Below, one piece after another: positions 39,442 to 47,374 of a DNA stretch of 64,000 bases (the stretch's first letter is position 1; every line of letters starts with the position of its first letter). The stretch is from positions 1-64,000 of the forward strand of contig JAEWVR010000018.1 in NCBI GenBank assembly GCA_023459055.1, given 5' to 3'. The position numbers were made by a program, and so were the translations under genes. The stretch comes from Fibrobacterota bacterium. GTDB lineage: Bacteria > Fibrobacterota > Chitinivibrionia > Chitinivibrionales > Chitinispirillaceae. The notes under the pieces are model-generated. The model saw only the letters and a list, made by a program, of their open reading frames with translations. It was not told the DNA's origin and did no database searches.

Positions 39442-40953
39442 ATGAAATCATCAATTAGTAAGCCCGCTCTAATGATTCAGGGTACGACATCAAATGCCGG
39501 TAAAAGTATTCTTGTAACTGCATTCTGCAGAATTTTTACCCGATTTGGCCTCAGAGTCTCCCCTTTTAAAGCACAAAATATGTCGCTTAATTCCTTTGTA
39601 ACCCGGGACAATTGCGAAATAGGGCGGGCGCAGGCAATTCAGGCTGATGCGTGTAGAAAAGAATGTGATGTCCGGATGAATCCGATTCTGTTAAAACCCA
39701 GTTCGCAAAACAGCAGTCAGATCGTTGTCATGGGAAAACCAGTCAGTACTATGCAGTTTCGGGATTATTCCCGTAAACGTACCGAACTTGAACAGATTGT
39801 CCATAAAGCCTATGATGAGCTCGCAACGGAATCGGATCTTATGATTCTTGAAGGTGCTGGAAGTCCTGCTGAAGTAAATCTTAAAAAAAATGATATTGTC
39901 AATATGGCAATGGCAAAATACGCAGGTGCAAACGTTCTTATCTGCGGGGATATCGACAGGGGCGGCGTCTATGCACATTTTCTTGGTACGTATATGTGTC
40001 TTGACAGTGAGGAACAGCAGCTTGTTAAAGGATTTCTGGTTAATAAATTCAGGGGTGATCAGCATCTACTGGGAAATGCACACGAGTTTATTATGGACAA
40101 AACAGGCAAACCGGTACTTGGTGTCATTCCTTATGTTGACAAGTTATTAATACCCGATGAAGACAGTGTGAGTTTTAAGGAAATACCGCCCTTACAACAG
40201 CATACCGGTGCCAGCGATCATTCTTCTGTAAAGATAGCATATATCGATTTACCCTATATTTCAAATGCTAACGACATCGATCCATTCCGGTACCAGCGGG
40301 ATGTGCAGATTGATGTAATCCGTAACGCAAAAGATCTTGACGAGCGCTATGATGCAATTATCATTCCGGGAACAAAAAATGTTATCCATGACCTGCATCA
40401 TCTTATAAAAAGTGGATTTTCCGTAAAGCTTGACAGGTTATACAAAGAAACGAATGTAATAATCGCTGGTATTTGTGGTGGATTTCAGATACTTGGAAAA
40501 ACTATTGCAGATCCTTATAGCATTGAGAGTACTTCCGTTATCAGTACTCACGGCCTGGGATTACTTGACATTACAACAGTTCTTGAACGAGATAAAACGC
40601 TGACACAGACAACTGTTCGTGATTCAGATTTGAATACTACGTATCAGGGTTACGAGATACATCATGGAAAAACAGAAATCGGATCGGATTCAATCCCTAT
40701 ACATTTTAACGCAGCTAATGAACCGATAGGCGCCAAAAGTCACGACAGCCGTGTCTGGGGCACCTATCTTCACGGCATTTTTGAAAATGATTCATTCCGT
40801 AAACGTTTTATTGACTTGTTGCGAAAAAATAAAAATCTGGGGGGCAGTGAGTTTCACGTCTCATATCAGATTGACAAGGCTATTGACTCCATTGCAGATA
40901 GTGTCGAAAAAGCAGTTGATATGAACGCAATCAGAATGATGCTTGGATTATAA
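39442..40953 (+). CDS. cobQ: Cobyric acid synthase (glutamine-hydrolysing)
   Basis: It amidates adenosylcobyrinic acid a,c-diamide at four side chains. The dethiobiotin-synthetase-like domain starts with the ATP loop GTTSNAGKS (14-22) and has PFKAQNMSLNS; the C-terminal class I amidotransferase domain carries the nucleophile cysteine in GICGGFQ and the histidine in GTYLHGIF. I start at 39442 (503 residues) because GGAAAA precedes it and homologues begin MIQGTTSNAGKS; the frame opens at 39304. It is first in a four-gene operon with gaps of 3 bp, 5 bp and a 4-bp overlap. Confidence 0.92.
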   Translation: MKSSISKPALMIQGTTSNAGKSILVTAFCRIFTRFGLRVSPFKAQNMSLNSFVTRDNCEIGRAQAIQADACRKECDVRMNPILLKPSSQNSSQIVVMGKPVSTMQFRDYSRKRTELEQIVHKAYDELATESDLMILEGAGSPAEVNLKKNDIVNMAMAKYAGANVLICGDIDRGGVYAHFLGTYMCLDSEEQQLVKGFLVNKFRGDQHLLGNAHEFIMDKTGKPVLGVIPYVDKLLIPDEDSVSFKEIPPLQQHTGASDHSSVKIAYIDLPYISNANDIDPFRYQRDVQIDVIRNAKDLDERYDAIIIPGTKNVIHDLHHLIKSGFSVKLDRLYKETNVIIAGICGGFQILGKTIADPYSIESTSVISTHGLGLLDITTVLERDKTLTQTTVRDSDLNTTYQGYEIHHGKTEIGSDSIPIHFNAANEPIGAKSHDSRVWGTYLHGIFENDSFRKRFIDLLRKNKNLGGSEFHVSYQIDKAIDSIADSVEKAVDMNAIRMMLGL

Positions 40954-40956
40954 TCT

Positions 40957-42033
40957 ATGCCTAATTTTTCAGATAACGATTATAGTCATGGCGGGAATCT
41001 CAGGGAATTGGCTGAAAACAATAATATTAGTAGTCAATCAATTATTGACTTCAGTGCAAGCATTAATCCGCTTGGTCCGATCCCTGAACTAAGCGATATC
41101 TTAAACAAGAGTATCCCCGAAATACTACACTACCCTGATTACGGGTACAAGGAACTTACCTCTGCAATCAGTCGATTTGGCGGTTGGGATCCATCAATGA
41201 TTACGCCCGGTAACGGTGCGAGTGAATTGATTTATGCGTCACCTTATATACATCAGTTTAAACGTGCAGTAATCCCGGTGCCATCATACAATGATTATAC
41301 CGAAGCGGTAAAACGAGCCGGTATCCCTGTTGAATATTTCTACTGTGATGAACCCAACAATTTCCAAATTAACATAAAAACATTATCATCTGCTATCCGT
41401 CCATATGATATCATTTATATCGGCAGACCGAATAACCCTACCTGCACCGTACTCACAACCGGAGAGATCGGTAGTTTATGCAGGGCACACACGGATTCTT
41501 TTTTTGTCATTGATGAATCATTTCTTGAGTTTACATCACACGAATCAGTAGCCGGTAAACTACCTGATAATGTTTTGATGATCCGTTCGATGACAAAGTT
41601 TTATGCGATCCCCGGTTTACGACTCGGCTATGCAGTCGGAGCACCGCACCATATTAGTGAGTTAAAAAAACACTGTATTCCATGGGGTATCAATTGTATT
41701 GCAGCAAAAGCCGGCATTGCATCACTTGAAAACACTGTCTATCAGTCTCATTCCCGGGAAACTATGCAACGCCTGCTTTTTACTTTTTTTACAAAACTAA
41801 CCGGACTTCCGGGAATACACGTATATCCGACAAACTGCAATTTCTTTCTTGTTAAACTTCAGCCACCATTAAACGGTGATATTCTTCATCGCCACCTGAT
41901 CCGGAATAGTATCGCAATTCGTCAATGTACAAATTTCATTGGTCTTGATTCCTCTTATATACGGATCGCGATACGGACCGGGCCCGAGAACGATCTATTT
42001 ATTACTGCACTTGACAATATTCTCAGGGAATAA
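40957..42033 (+). CDS. cobD: L-threonine-O-3-phosphate decarboxylase
   Basis: A PLP enzyme (aminotransferase fold I) that makes (R)-1-amino-2-propanol phosphate, the linker of cobalamin. The start HGGNLRELAE and FSASINPLGP are typical, the PLP aspartate region is GRPNNPT, and the PLP lysine is K214 (SMTKFYAIPGLRLGY). A histidinol-phosphate aminotransferase is the nearest alternative, but the cobalamin genes on both sides settle it. It starts 3 bp after cobQ. Confidence 0.9.
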   Translation: MPNFSDNDYSHGGNLRELAENNNISSQSIIDFSASINPLGPIPELSDILNKSIPEILHYPDYGYKELTSAISRFGGWDPSMITPGNGASELIYASPYIHQFKRAVIPVPSYNDYTEAVKRAGIPVEYFYCDEPNNFQINIKTLSSAIRPYDIIYIGRPNNPTCTVLTTGEIGSLCRAHTDSFFVIDESFLEFTSHESVAGKLPDNVLMIRSMTKFYAIPGLRLGYAVGAPHHISELKKHCIPWGINCIAAKAGIASLENTVYQSHSRETMQRLLFTFFTKLTGLPGIHVYPTNCNFFLVKLQPPLNGDILHRHLIRNSIAIRQCTNFIGLDSSYIRIAIRTGPENDLFITALDNILRE

Positions 42034-42038
42034 CGGAC

Positions 42039-42998
42039 ATGAGACTGGAATTCATTATTACGGCAGCACTTATACTTGACTTTATGCTTGGTGATCCCCG
42101 ATGGCTGCCACATCCCGTTCGTGGTATTGCAGCTATTGCAACAATGTGTGAACGTTTTTTCAGAGCGACATTTTCATTCTCCCTGCGCATAGCGGGAATA
42201 CTGGCAGCACTTACCATAATCGGAATATGTAGTGGTACATCATTGCTGCTGCTCAAAGCAGCATCAGAGATTCACTGGACTGCCGCAGCAGCAGCCGGAA
42301 TTTTTATTGTATATGTGTCAATCGCACCGCGTGATCTCATTAATCATGCACACGCAGTTTACAAGGCACTGATACAGGAATCGATTGATAATGCCCGTTC
42401 TAAAGTAGCAATGATCGTTGGACGGGATACAGCAAATCTTGACGTTAAGGAGATCACCCGTGCAACTGTTGAAACGGTTGCAGAGAGCCTGGTTGATGGC
42501 GTTACTGCTCCGCTTTTTTATGCGTTATTATTCGGACCTGCAGGAGCATTAACCTACAGAGTGATCAACACCCTTGATTCAATGTTCGGGCATAAAAATG
42601 AACGCTATCGTTATTTCGGATGGGCATCGGCACGTATTGACGACCTTGCAAACTATCTGCCATCACGGATAACAGCACCATTCATCTGGTTTGCATCATG
42701 TATACTTAGGTACAATGTTAAAAACAGTATCCGCATTTTCTTTCGTGATAAACGCAATCATCACAGTCCTAACAGTGGTCTCAGTGAGGCAGCATTTGCC
42801 GGGGCTCTTGATGTACGTCTTGGCGGGCTTAATTACTATGATGGCATCGCGGATCAGAAACCGTTTATTGGCGATCCGGTCCGGGAACTTGAACCATCAG
42901 ATATCCCGAAGGCAAATGCGCTCATGTTATCAACAACACTATTATTCACACTATCCGGTATCATTCTACACCTTGTCATTGTAAAGGTTATATCATGA
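42039..42998 (+). CDS. cbiB: Adenosylcobinamide-phosphate synthase
   Basis: The integral membrane enzyme joins cobyric acid with aminopropanol phosphate. It begins with the family pattern ILDFMLGDPRWLPHPVR (about 11-27), has several hydrophobic segments (about 50-90, 170-180, 295-317) and the conserved ESLVDGVTAPLFYALLFGPAGA, DSMFGHKNERY and SPNSGLSEAAFAGALDVRLGG motifs. The length of 319 residues is normal. The stop overlaps the start of the adenosyltransferase by 4 bp. Confidence 0.92.
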   Translation: MRLEFIITAALILDFMLGDPRWLPHPVRGIAAIATMCERFFRATFSFSLRIAGILAALTIIGICSGTSLLLLKAASEIHWTAAAAAGIFIVYVSIAPRDLINHAHAVYKALIQESIDNARSKVAMIVGRDTANLDVKEITRATVETVAESLVDGVTAPLFYALLFGPAGALTYRVINTLDSMFGHKNERYRYFGWASARIDDLANYLPSRITAPFIWFASCILRYNVKNSIRIFFRDKRNHHSPNSGLSEAAFAGALDVRLGGLNYYDGIADQKPFIGDPVRELEPSDIPKANALMLSTTLLFTLSGIILHLVIVKVIS

Positions 42999-43513
42999 AA
43001 CGAATTATCGTTATCACCGGTGATGGAAAAGGGAAGTCGACATCAGCATTTGGAACAGCTCTTCGCGCGGCCGGTCATGGGATGAACGTGTCAATCATTC
43101 AATTTATCAAGGGGAATGCCGATATTGGGGAGCTTGTATCACTTGCAAAAATCCCCACTATTGACATAGTACAATACGGCCTTGGATTTGTGATACGCCC
43201 TGATAAGGAGGAACATCAGCGACACCGGAACGCCGCACAGGATGGCTTAACTTTCGCAACAGGTAAACTGACAGATCCATCTGTCGGCATGGTAATTCTT
43301 GATGAGATCTGTGCTGCAATCAACAGTAAGCTGCTTGATATTGGTGATGTTTTACATGCGATAGATAAGGCACATGATTCGATTATTATTATCTGTACCG
43401 GCAGGAACGCACCTGTTGAGCTTATCGACATCGCTGATACCGTTAGTGAGATTGCATGCATAAAGCATGGTCTTAATAAGGGAATTAAGGCTCAACCTGG
43501 AGTGGAGATGTAA
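42995..43513 (+). CDS. cobO: Cob(I)alamin adenosyltransferase, CobA/CobO/BtuR type
   Basis: It adds the 5'-deoxyadenosyl group to cobalt. The P-loop GDGKGKSTSAFGTALRA (8-24) is diagnostic, and FIKG, LDEICAAI and TGRNAP complete the family pattern. 172 residues is the usual size. It closes the operon; with cobQ, cobD and cbiB it covers cobyrinic diamide to adenosylcobinamide phosphate. Genes for the nucleotide loop (cobU, cobS, cobT) and for corrin ring formation are not in the window. A weak hairpin (AGCCTG/CAGGCT at 43522-43547) follows. Confidence 0.9.
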   Translation: MKRIIVITGDGKGKSTSAFGTALRAAGHGMNVSIIQFIKGNADIGELVSLAKIPTIDIVQYGLGFVIRPDKEEHQRHRNAAQDGLTFATGKLTDPSVGMVILDEICAAINSKLLDIGDVLHAIDKAHDSIIIICTGRNAPVELIDIADTVSEIACIKHGLNKGIKAQPGVEM

Positions 43514-43751
43514 TATGATGTAGCCTGCCTGAAGGAAGGATCAGGCTCCCATCTTGATTGCTTTTTTCTGATTATTTGTTTTACTATTACGGCTATTCAG
43601 TAATCAAAAATCGAATTCAATCCTGGATTCAGGTCGGGTCATTCATGACACTGGTTTTAGACAACTGCTTTAACGTATTTTCATTATGGGTTTTTTATCA
43701 GGATAAATTGGAGCCACTATCAATGATTTTCATTCTTGGGAAAGTAAAAGC

Positions 43752-44690
43752 GTGAGTACACAAACAGCAATAATTACGGGAAGCAATGGATTTGTCGGAA
43801 TGTGGCTTGCAGACCTGCTGCAAACTTCAGGGTATCGTGTTTATGGAATTGATAATGCTGATATATCACGAAATCCGTCCATAGAATATTCAAAAGTAAA
43901 TATTCTTGAAAAAGAGAAGCTTTGCGACCTTTTCGCATCGGTTAAACCGGAAATGATTTTTCATCTGGCCGGTGTGAGTTATCTTCCTGATGCAGACAAG
44001 TCACCGCTAAATTCAATTGAGATAAACGTGCTTGGATCACTTTCCATTTTTGAAGCGGCACGTATCGCGAGTCCATCAAGTGCAATCCTGTTTGTTGGAT
44101 CATCCAAAGAATACGATTCGAATATCAATGCAACCGTTATCACTGAAGATATACATCCGCTGCCGGAGAACTTTTATGGTATTACCAAATACAGCGCAGA
44201 ACTCTTTGGTCAGCAGTATGTGCGTCAGTTTGGTATGAAAATTTCATTTACACGCTCGTTTAACCATACAGGACCGGGCCAATCGCCGCTGTTTGTTTGT
44301 TCTGACTGGGCAAAGCAGATTGTCAATATTGAACGCGGATTATCCGAACCGGTACTCCTGACGGGAAGCCTTGAAGCAACAATTGATTTTACCGATGTGC
44401 GTGATGTTGTTGACGGATACTACAGGATACTGAAATATGGAAAATCCGGTGAAGTGTACAACGTCTGCAGCGGGCGGGGGTTCACTCTTGAATGGATTCT
44501 AACCTACCTTACCGAAAAATCAAGCAAAAAGATCGAAGTCCGCTCTGAACAATCAAAGCAGCGCGGCCATGCGACAAACCGCTATTTAACAGGCGATAAT
44601 TCCAAACTTATGAAACACACCGGCTGGAAGTGTACGATTCCAATGGAGAAGACGCTTGATGATCTTTACGCGTATTGGATTAATTGTTAA
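43752..44690 (+). CDS. NAD(P)-dependent sugar-nucleotide reductase/epimerase, RMD-like
   Basis: Extended short-chain dehydrogenase with the Rossmann GSNGFVG at 10-16, YxxxK (YGITK, about 140) and the RSFNHTGPGQSPLFVCSDWAKQI motif typical of GDP-4-keto-6-deoxy-D-mannose reductases (RMD); DFTDVRDVVDGYYRI is also characteristic. It would make GDP-rhamnose-type sugars for surface glycans; a UDP- or GDP-mannose-type epimerase remains possible. The start is GTG, after GGGAAAG. It stands alone with a terminator 131 bp after the stop. The open frame at 43558-43755 before it looks non-coding. Confidence 0.82.
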   Translation: MSTQTAIITGSNGFVGMWLADLLQTSGYRVYGIDNADISRNPSIEYSKVNILEKEKLCDLFASVKPEMIFHLAGVSYLPDADKSPLNSIEINVLGSLSIFEAARIASPSSAILFVGSSKEYDSNINATVITEDIHPLPENFYGITKYSAELFGQQYVRQFGMKISFTRSFNHTGPGQSPLFVCSDWAKQIVNIERGLSEPVLLTGSLEATIDFTDVRDVVDGYYRILKYGKSGEVYNVCSGRGFTLEWILTYLTEKSSKKIEVRSEQSKQRGHATNRYLTGDNSKLMKHTGWKCTIPMEKTLDDLYAYWINC

Positions 44691-44820
44691 GAAGGTTAAT
44701 GTATCCCGCCAGGATCAATTCCGCGCCAATTCAATTACTTGTCTGGTCTTGAACTGATTATTGAAATTTTTAATGAATCGCGGATTACCGGATATCATTG
44801 TATCCATATATCCAAATAGA

Positions 44821-44850
44821 AAGAGACTGGAAAAACCAGCCTCTTTTTAT
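44821..44850 (+). terminator. Terminator of the sugar reductase gene
   Basis: AAAGAGxCTGG/CCAGxCTCTTTTTA stem with a 5-nt A loop and a T-run; one internal mismatch. It may also serve the convergent gene. Confidence 0.8.
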
Positions 44851-44868
44851 TTGAAACCTGAACGGGAA

Positions 44869-44894
44869 AAGGGCCGGTCACGACCGGGCCCTTA
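44869..44894 (-). terminator. Terminator of the OmpA/TSP3 gene
   Basis: On the minus strand a GGGCCCGGTC-GTG-(g)ACCGGCCC-type stem is followed by TTTT, 7 bp after the stop codon. Edges are good to a base or two. Confidence 0.7.
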
Positions 44895-44900
44895 CACCAT

Positions 44901-47354
44901 TTATCTGTAGCCTTTGATCTTCGCGGCCTGAACTCTATCCCTGAATTCCGCTTCCTTTACTTTCAGCATATTGAATTCATCATTGGTTTCAATAATCTTG
45001 AATTCAACGCGCCGGTTCAGTGCGCGGCCAGCAGCAACCTTATTGTCGGCGATTGGCATGGCCTCACCATACCCTATTGCAATGAGTGCCTCATCAGGAG
45101 TACCCTTTGACAATAGATACGCGCGTACTGTTCCTGCACGAGCTGCAGAAAGGAGCAGATTGTAATCATCGGAACCCTGATCATCAGTATGTCCCTGAAT
45201 CTCATAACGTAAATGCGGATACAGTTTCAGGAATTCAGCAACAAAATCAAGCGCTGTATATGACGCAGCAACAAGTTCTGCACTTGCTGTCTTGAAATTA
45301 ATAGCACGCAATTTTGTGTTAAGCACCTTTGTCTCTTTTTCAGTCGGCTTTACAAGTGTATCCGGACATCCATCAGTATCATTATAGCCATTAAATACTT
45401 CAGGATCATTTATACAAGCATCCGTTGTATCGGGGATCCCATCGCGGTCATTATCGTAATCCGGACAACCGTCATCATCTTCAAACATATCCTTATCTTC
45501 AGGAACCTGAGGACATTTGTCAAGATTGTCTGAAATGCCGTCCCTATCATTATCCAAATCCGGACAACCATCTTCATCCTCAAAATTATCCTTATCTTCA
45601 GGATCATCGGGACACTTATCAAGCTTATCTGAAATGCCATCCTTGTCATTATCTAAATCAGGACAACCATCTTCATCCTCGAAACTATCCTTATCTTCAG
45701 GATCGTTAATACATTTATCAAGTGTATCAGCAATGCCATCCTGATCATTGTCATAATCCGGGCAGCCATCCTTATCCTCAAAACCATCAAAGTCTTCAGG
45801 TATTTCGGGACATTTATCATCTTTGTCAAGTATTCCGTCACCATCACGGTCCGATGTCATACCCCAGGCAACGTTGATTCCTGTTGCAAACTCAGCACCT
45901 TTACTTGGTACAAAGAACAGATGGCCGATTGCCTTATATGACGCATTGATTGAAAAATATTTAAGATTGACACCAAGTCCAAGTGCTGATGCAAATCTTT
46001 CGGGCCCGCCGAAAGCAAATCCGGCACGAACCGGAACAACACCATTAAGCGTACCTGCCTCACCACCTAGTGAAAAGCGGGGAACAAATGAACGTCCGGG
46101 CCCCCTTGACAAATGCTGATTGTAATTCACACCGGCAGTCGCAGTTTTGGCAAGCATCTTCATATATGGTTTCTCATGACTGGAATTATCCCAGGAATAG
46201 GTATATCCGATATCAAGTGTTGCCGGTAGCATCATGGCAAGTACATTTGCATCCTTAAGAGTATCATTTGAACCGGAGATGTATTCACCGGGCTGCCCGA
46301 AAATTTCAAGTCTGAGAGAATCCCAGTCATCCCCTACTGCATCAATACCCTTGATAATATCCCATGCATCAAGGTTCTCTTTTTGTATTCTGTAGGTAAC
46401 CTCCTGAAGATTACTTGTCCAGAAGAGAACTCCCAGATTCTGCACATTTACAGTAAGCGACCCGTGTTTATCATAAAGAATACCGCCAAGATCAACACCG
46501 ACACCATGACCATTCACCGGGAGCCCGGACATGTCGTTTTTTCTCCATGGTCCGGAAAATCCAAGTCCTGCAGTTTGCACAGTCAGAGTCCCTGTTGCAT
46601 CAAGCTGATTGTTTGTATTATAGGTAAGACGTGCATCATCATCCATCTGCGCTTTAAGCATAGAGTGACCCATTACATAACGCACACCAAGACCACCCGC
46701 ACCATACCGTAACCTTAAAAGTTTATGCAACATCGGAATATGTACCGGTAAACCGAGGTGAAAAGTAAAATCGGTTGCCCAATATGCTTCCTGCCTGAAA
46801 TCAGTGAAATCGAGTGTATTGCCTTCAAATAAACTTTTTGTATTTGAAAAAATGGCATATAGCGGCCCTTCAGGTACATGCATTTCCTCATCAGCATGGG
46901 TGGTTACATCAAAACCGAAGTGTCCCCAGGCAGCATTAAGTAATGAAATCCGTGCACCACTATATACTTTAAAACCGCCTTCGAACTCTTTTGTCAACTT
47001 ATTTGCAACTTGCATTGTGTCAAGCCCATAAAGATCAAATGACTTATTGAGAATATGTGCAACAAGGTCCCTATACAGCTCCGCATTGTCAAGCGCATAT
47101 TTGTTAAAAGGAGAAAGAGCCAGCTTGTCACTCCAGACACTCACACCTGCACAAGTAAGCGGAATGAAGAGACCGCCTTTGGGTGCTTTGTCAACCCCAA
47201 GAAGTGCAGGATTATGATAAACCGCTTCATAACTGTTTCCCGATGCATTACGTACCATCGTGGTACCATTGCTAATCGGATTCTGATCAACTACTGCAAA
47301 TGCTGCTGAACAAAGCAGTAATGCAGACATCAAAACATTTTTATACTTTTTCAT
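44901..47354 (-). CDS. Outer-membrane barrel with TSP3 calcium repeats and OmpA peptidoglycan-binding domain
   Basis: I start at 47354 (817 residues; AAGG upstream and a good signal peptide, AFA-VV). Residues about 20-500 form a DUF5723-like barrel related to the 20883-22430 protein. Next are five thrombospondin-type-3 repeats of about 36 residues (DxDxDGIxDxxDxCxxxPED), then an OmpA domain (INFKTASAEL, QGHTDDQGSDDYN, GYGEAMPIADN, NRRVEFKI). It would bridge outer membrane and peptidoglycan across a calcium-stiffened spacer. It lies 20 bp after the lipoprotein gene and is co-transcribed with it. Confidence 0.88.
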   Translation of the reverse strand: MKKYKNVLMSALLLCSAAFAVVDQNPISNGTTMVRNASGNSYEAVYHNPALLGVDKAPKGGLFIPLTCAGVSVWSDKLALSPFNKYALDNAELYRDLVAHILNKSFDLYGLDTMQVANKLTKEFEGGFKVYSGARISLLNAAWGHFGFDVTTHADEEMHVPEGPLYAIFSNTKSLFEGNTLDFTDFRQEAYWATDFTFHLGLPVHIPMLHKLLRLRYGAGGLGVRYVMGHSMLKAQMDDDARLTYNTNNQLDATGTLTVQTAGLGFSGPWRKNDMSGLPVNGHGVGVDLGGILYDKHGSLTVNVQNLGVLFWTSNLQEVTYRIQKENLDAWDIIKGIDAVGDDWDSLRLEIFGQPGEYISGSNDTLKDANVLAMMLPATLDIGYTYSWDNSSHEKPYMKMLAKTATAGVNYNQHLSRGPGRSFVPRFSLGGEAGTLNGVVPVRAGFAFGGPERFASALGLGVNLKYFSINASYKAIGHLFFVPSKGAEFATGINVAWGMTSDRDGDGILDKDDKCPEIPEDFDGFEDKDGCPDYDNDQDGIADTLDKCINDPEDKDSFEDEDGCPDLDNDKDGISDKLDKCPDDPEDKDNFEDEDGCPDLDNDRDGISDNLDKCPQVPEDKDMFEDDDGCPDYDNDRDGIPDTTDACINDPEVFNGYNDTDGCPDTLVKPTEKETKVLNTKLRAINFKTASAELVAASYTALDFVAEFLKLYPHLRYEIQGHTDDQGSDDYNLLLSAARAGTVRAYLLSKGTPDEALIAIGYGEAMPIADNKVAAGRALNRRVEFKIIETNDEFNMLKVKEAEFRDRVQAAKIKGYR
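45360..45855 (-). repeat. Five tandem TSP3-encoding repeats
   Basis: About 108-bp units inside the OmpA-family gene, well conserved at DNA level in the middle three (ATCCTTATCTTCAGG-like stretches recur). Each encodes one calcium-binding TSP3 module with a conserved cysteine pair, so the unit is prone to copy-number change. Confidence 0.85.
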
Positions 47355-47374
47355 TGTGATACCTTCTCTCATAA

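Noticed and set aside
43558..43755. 65-residue open frame before the sugar reductase gene
   Set aside because: It overlaps the start of the next gene in another frame, lacks a ribosome site and has the composition of non-coding AT-rich DNA.
45425..45744. Serine-, proline- and tyrosine-rich plus-strand open frames
   Set aside because: They are antisense shadows of the TSP3 repeats.
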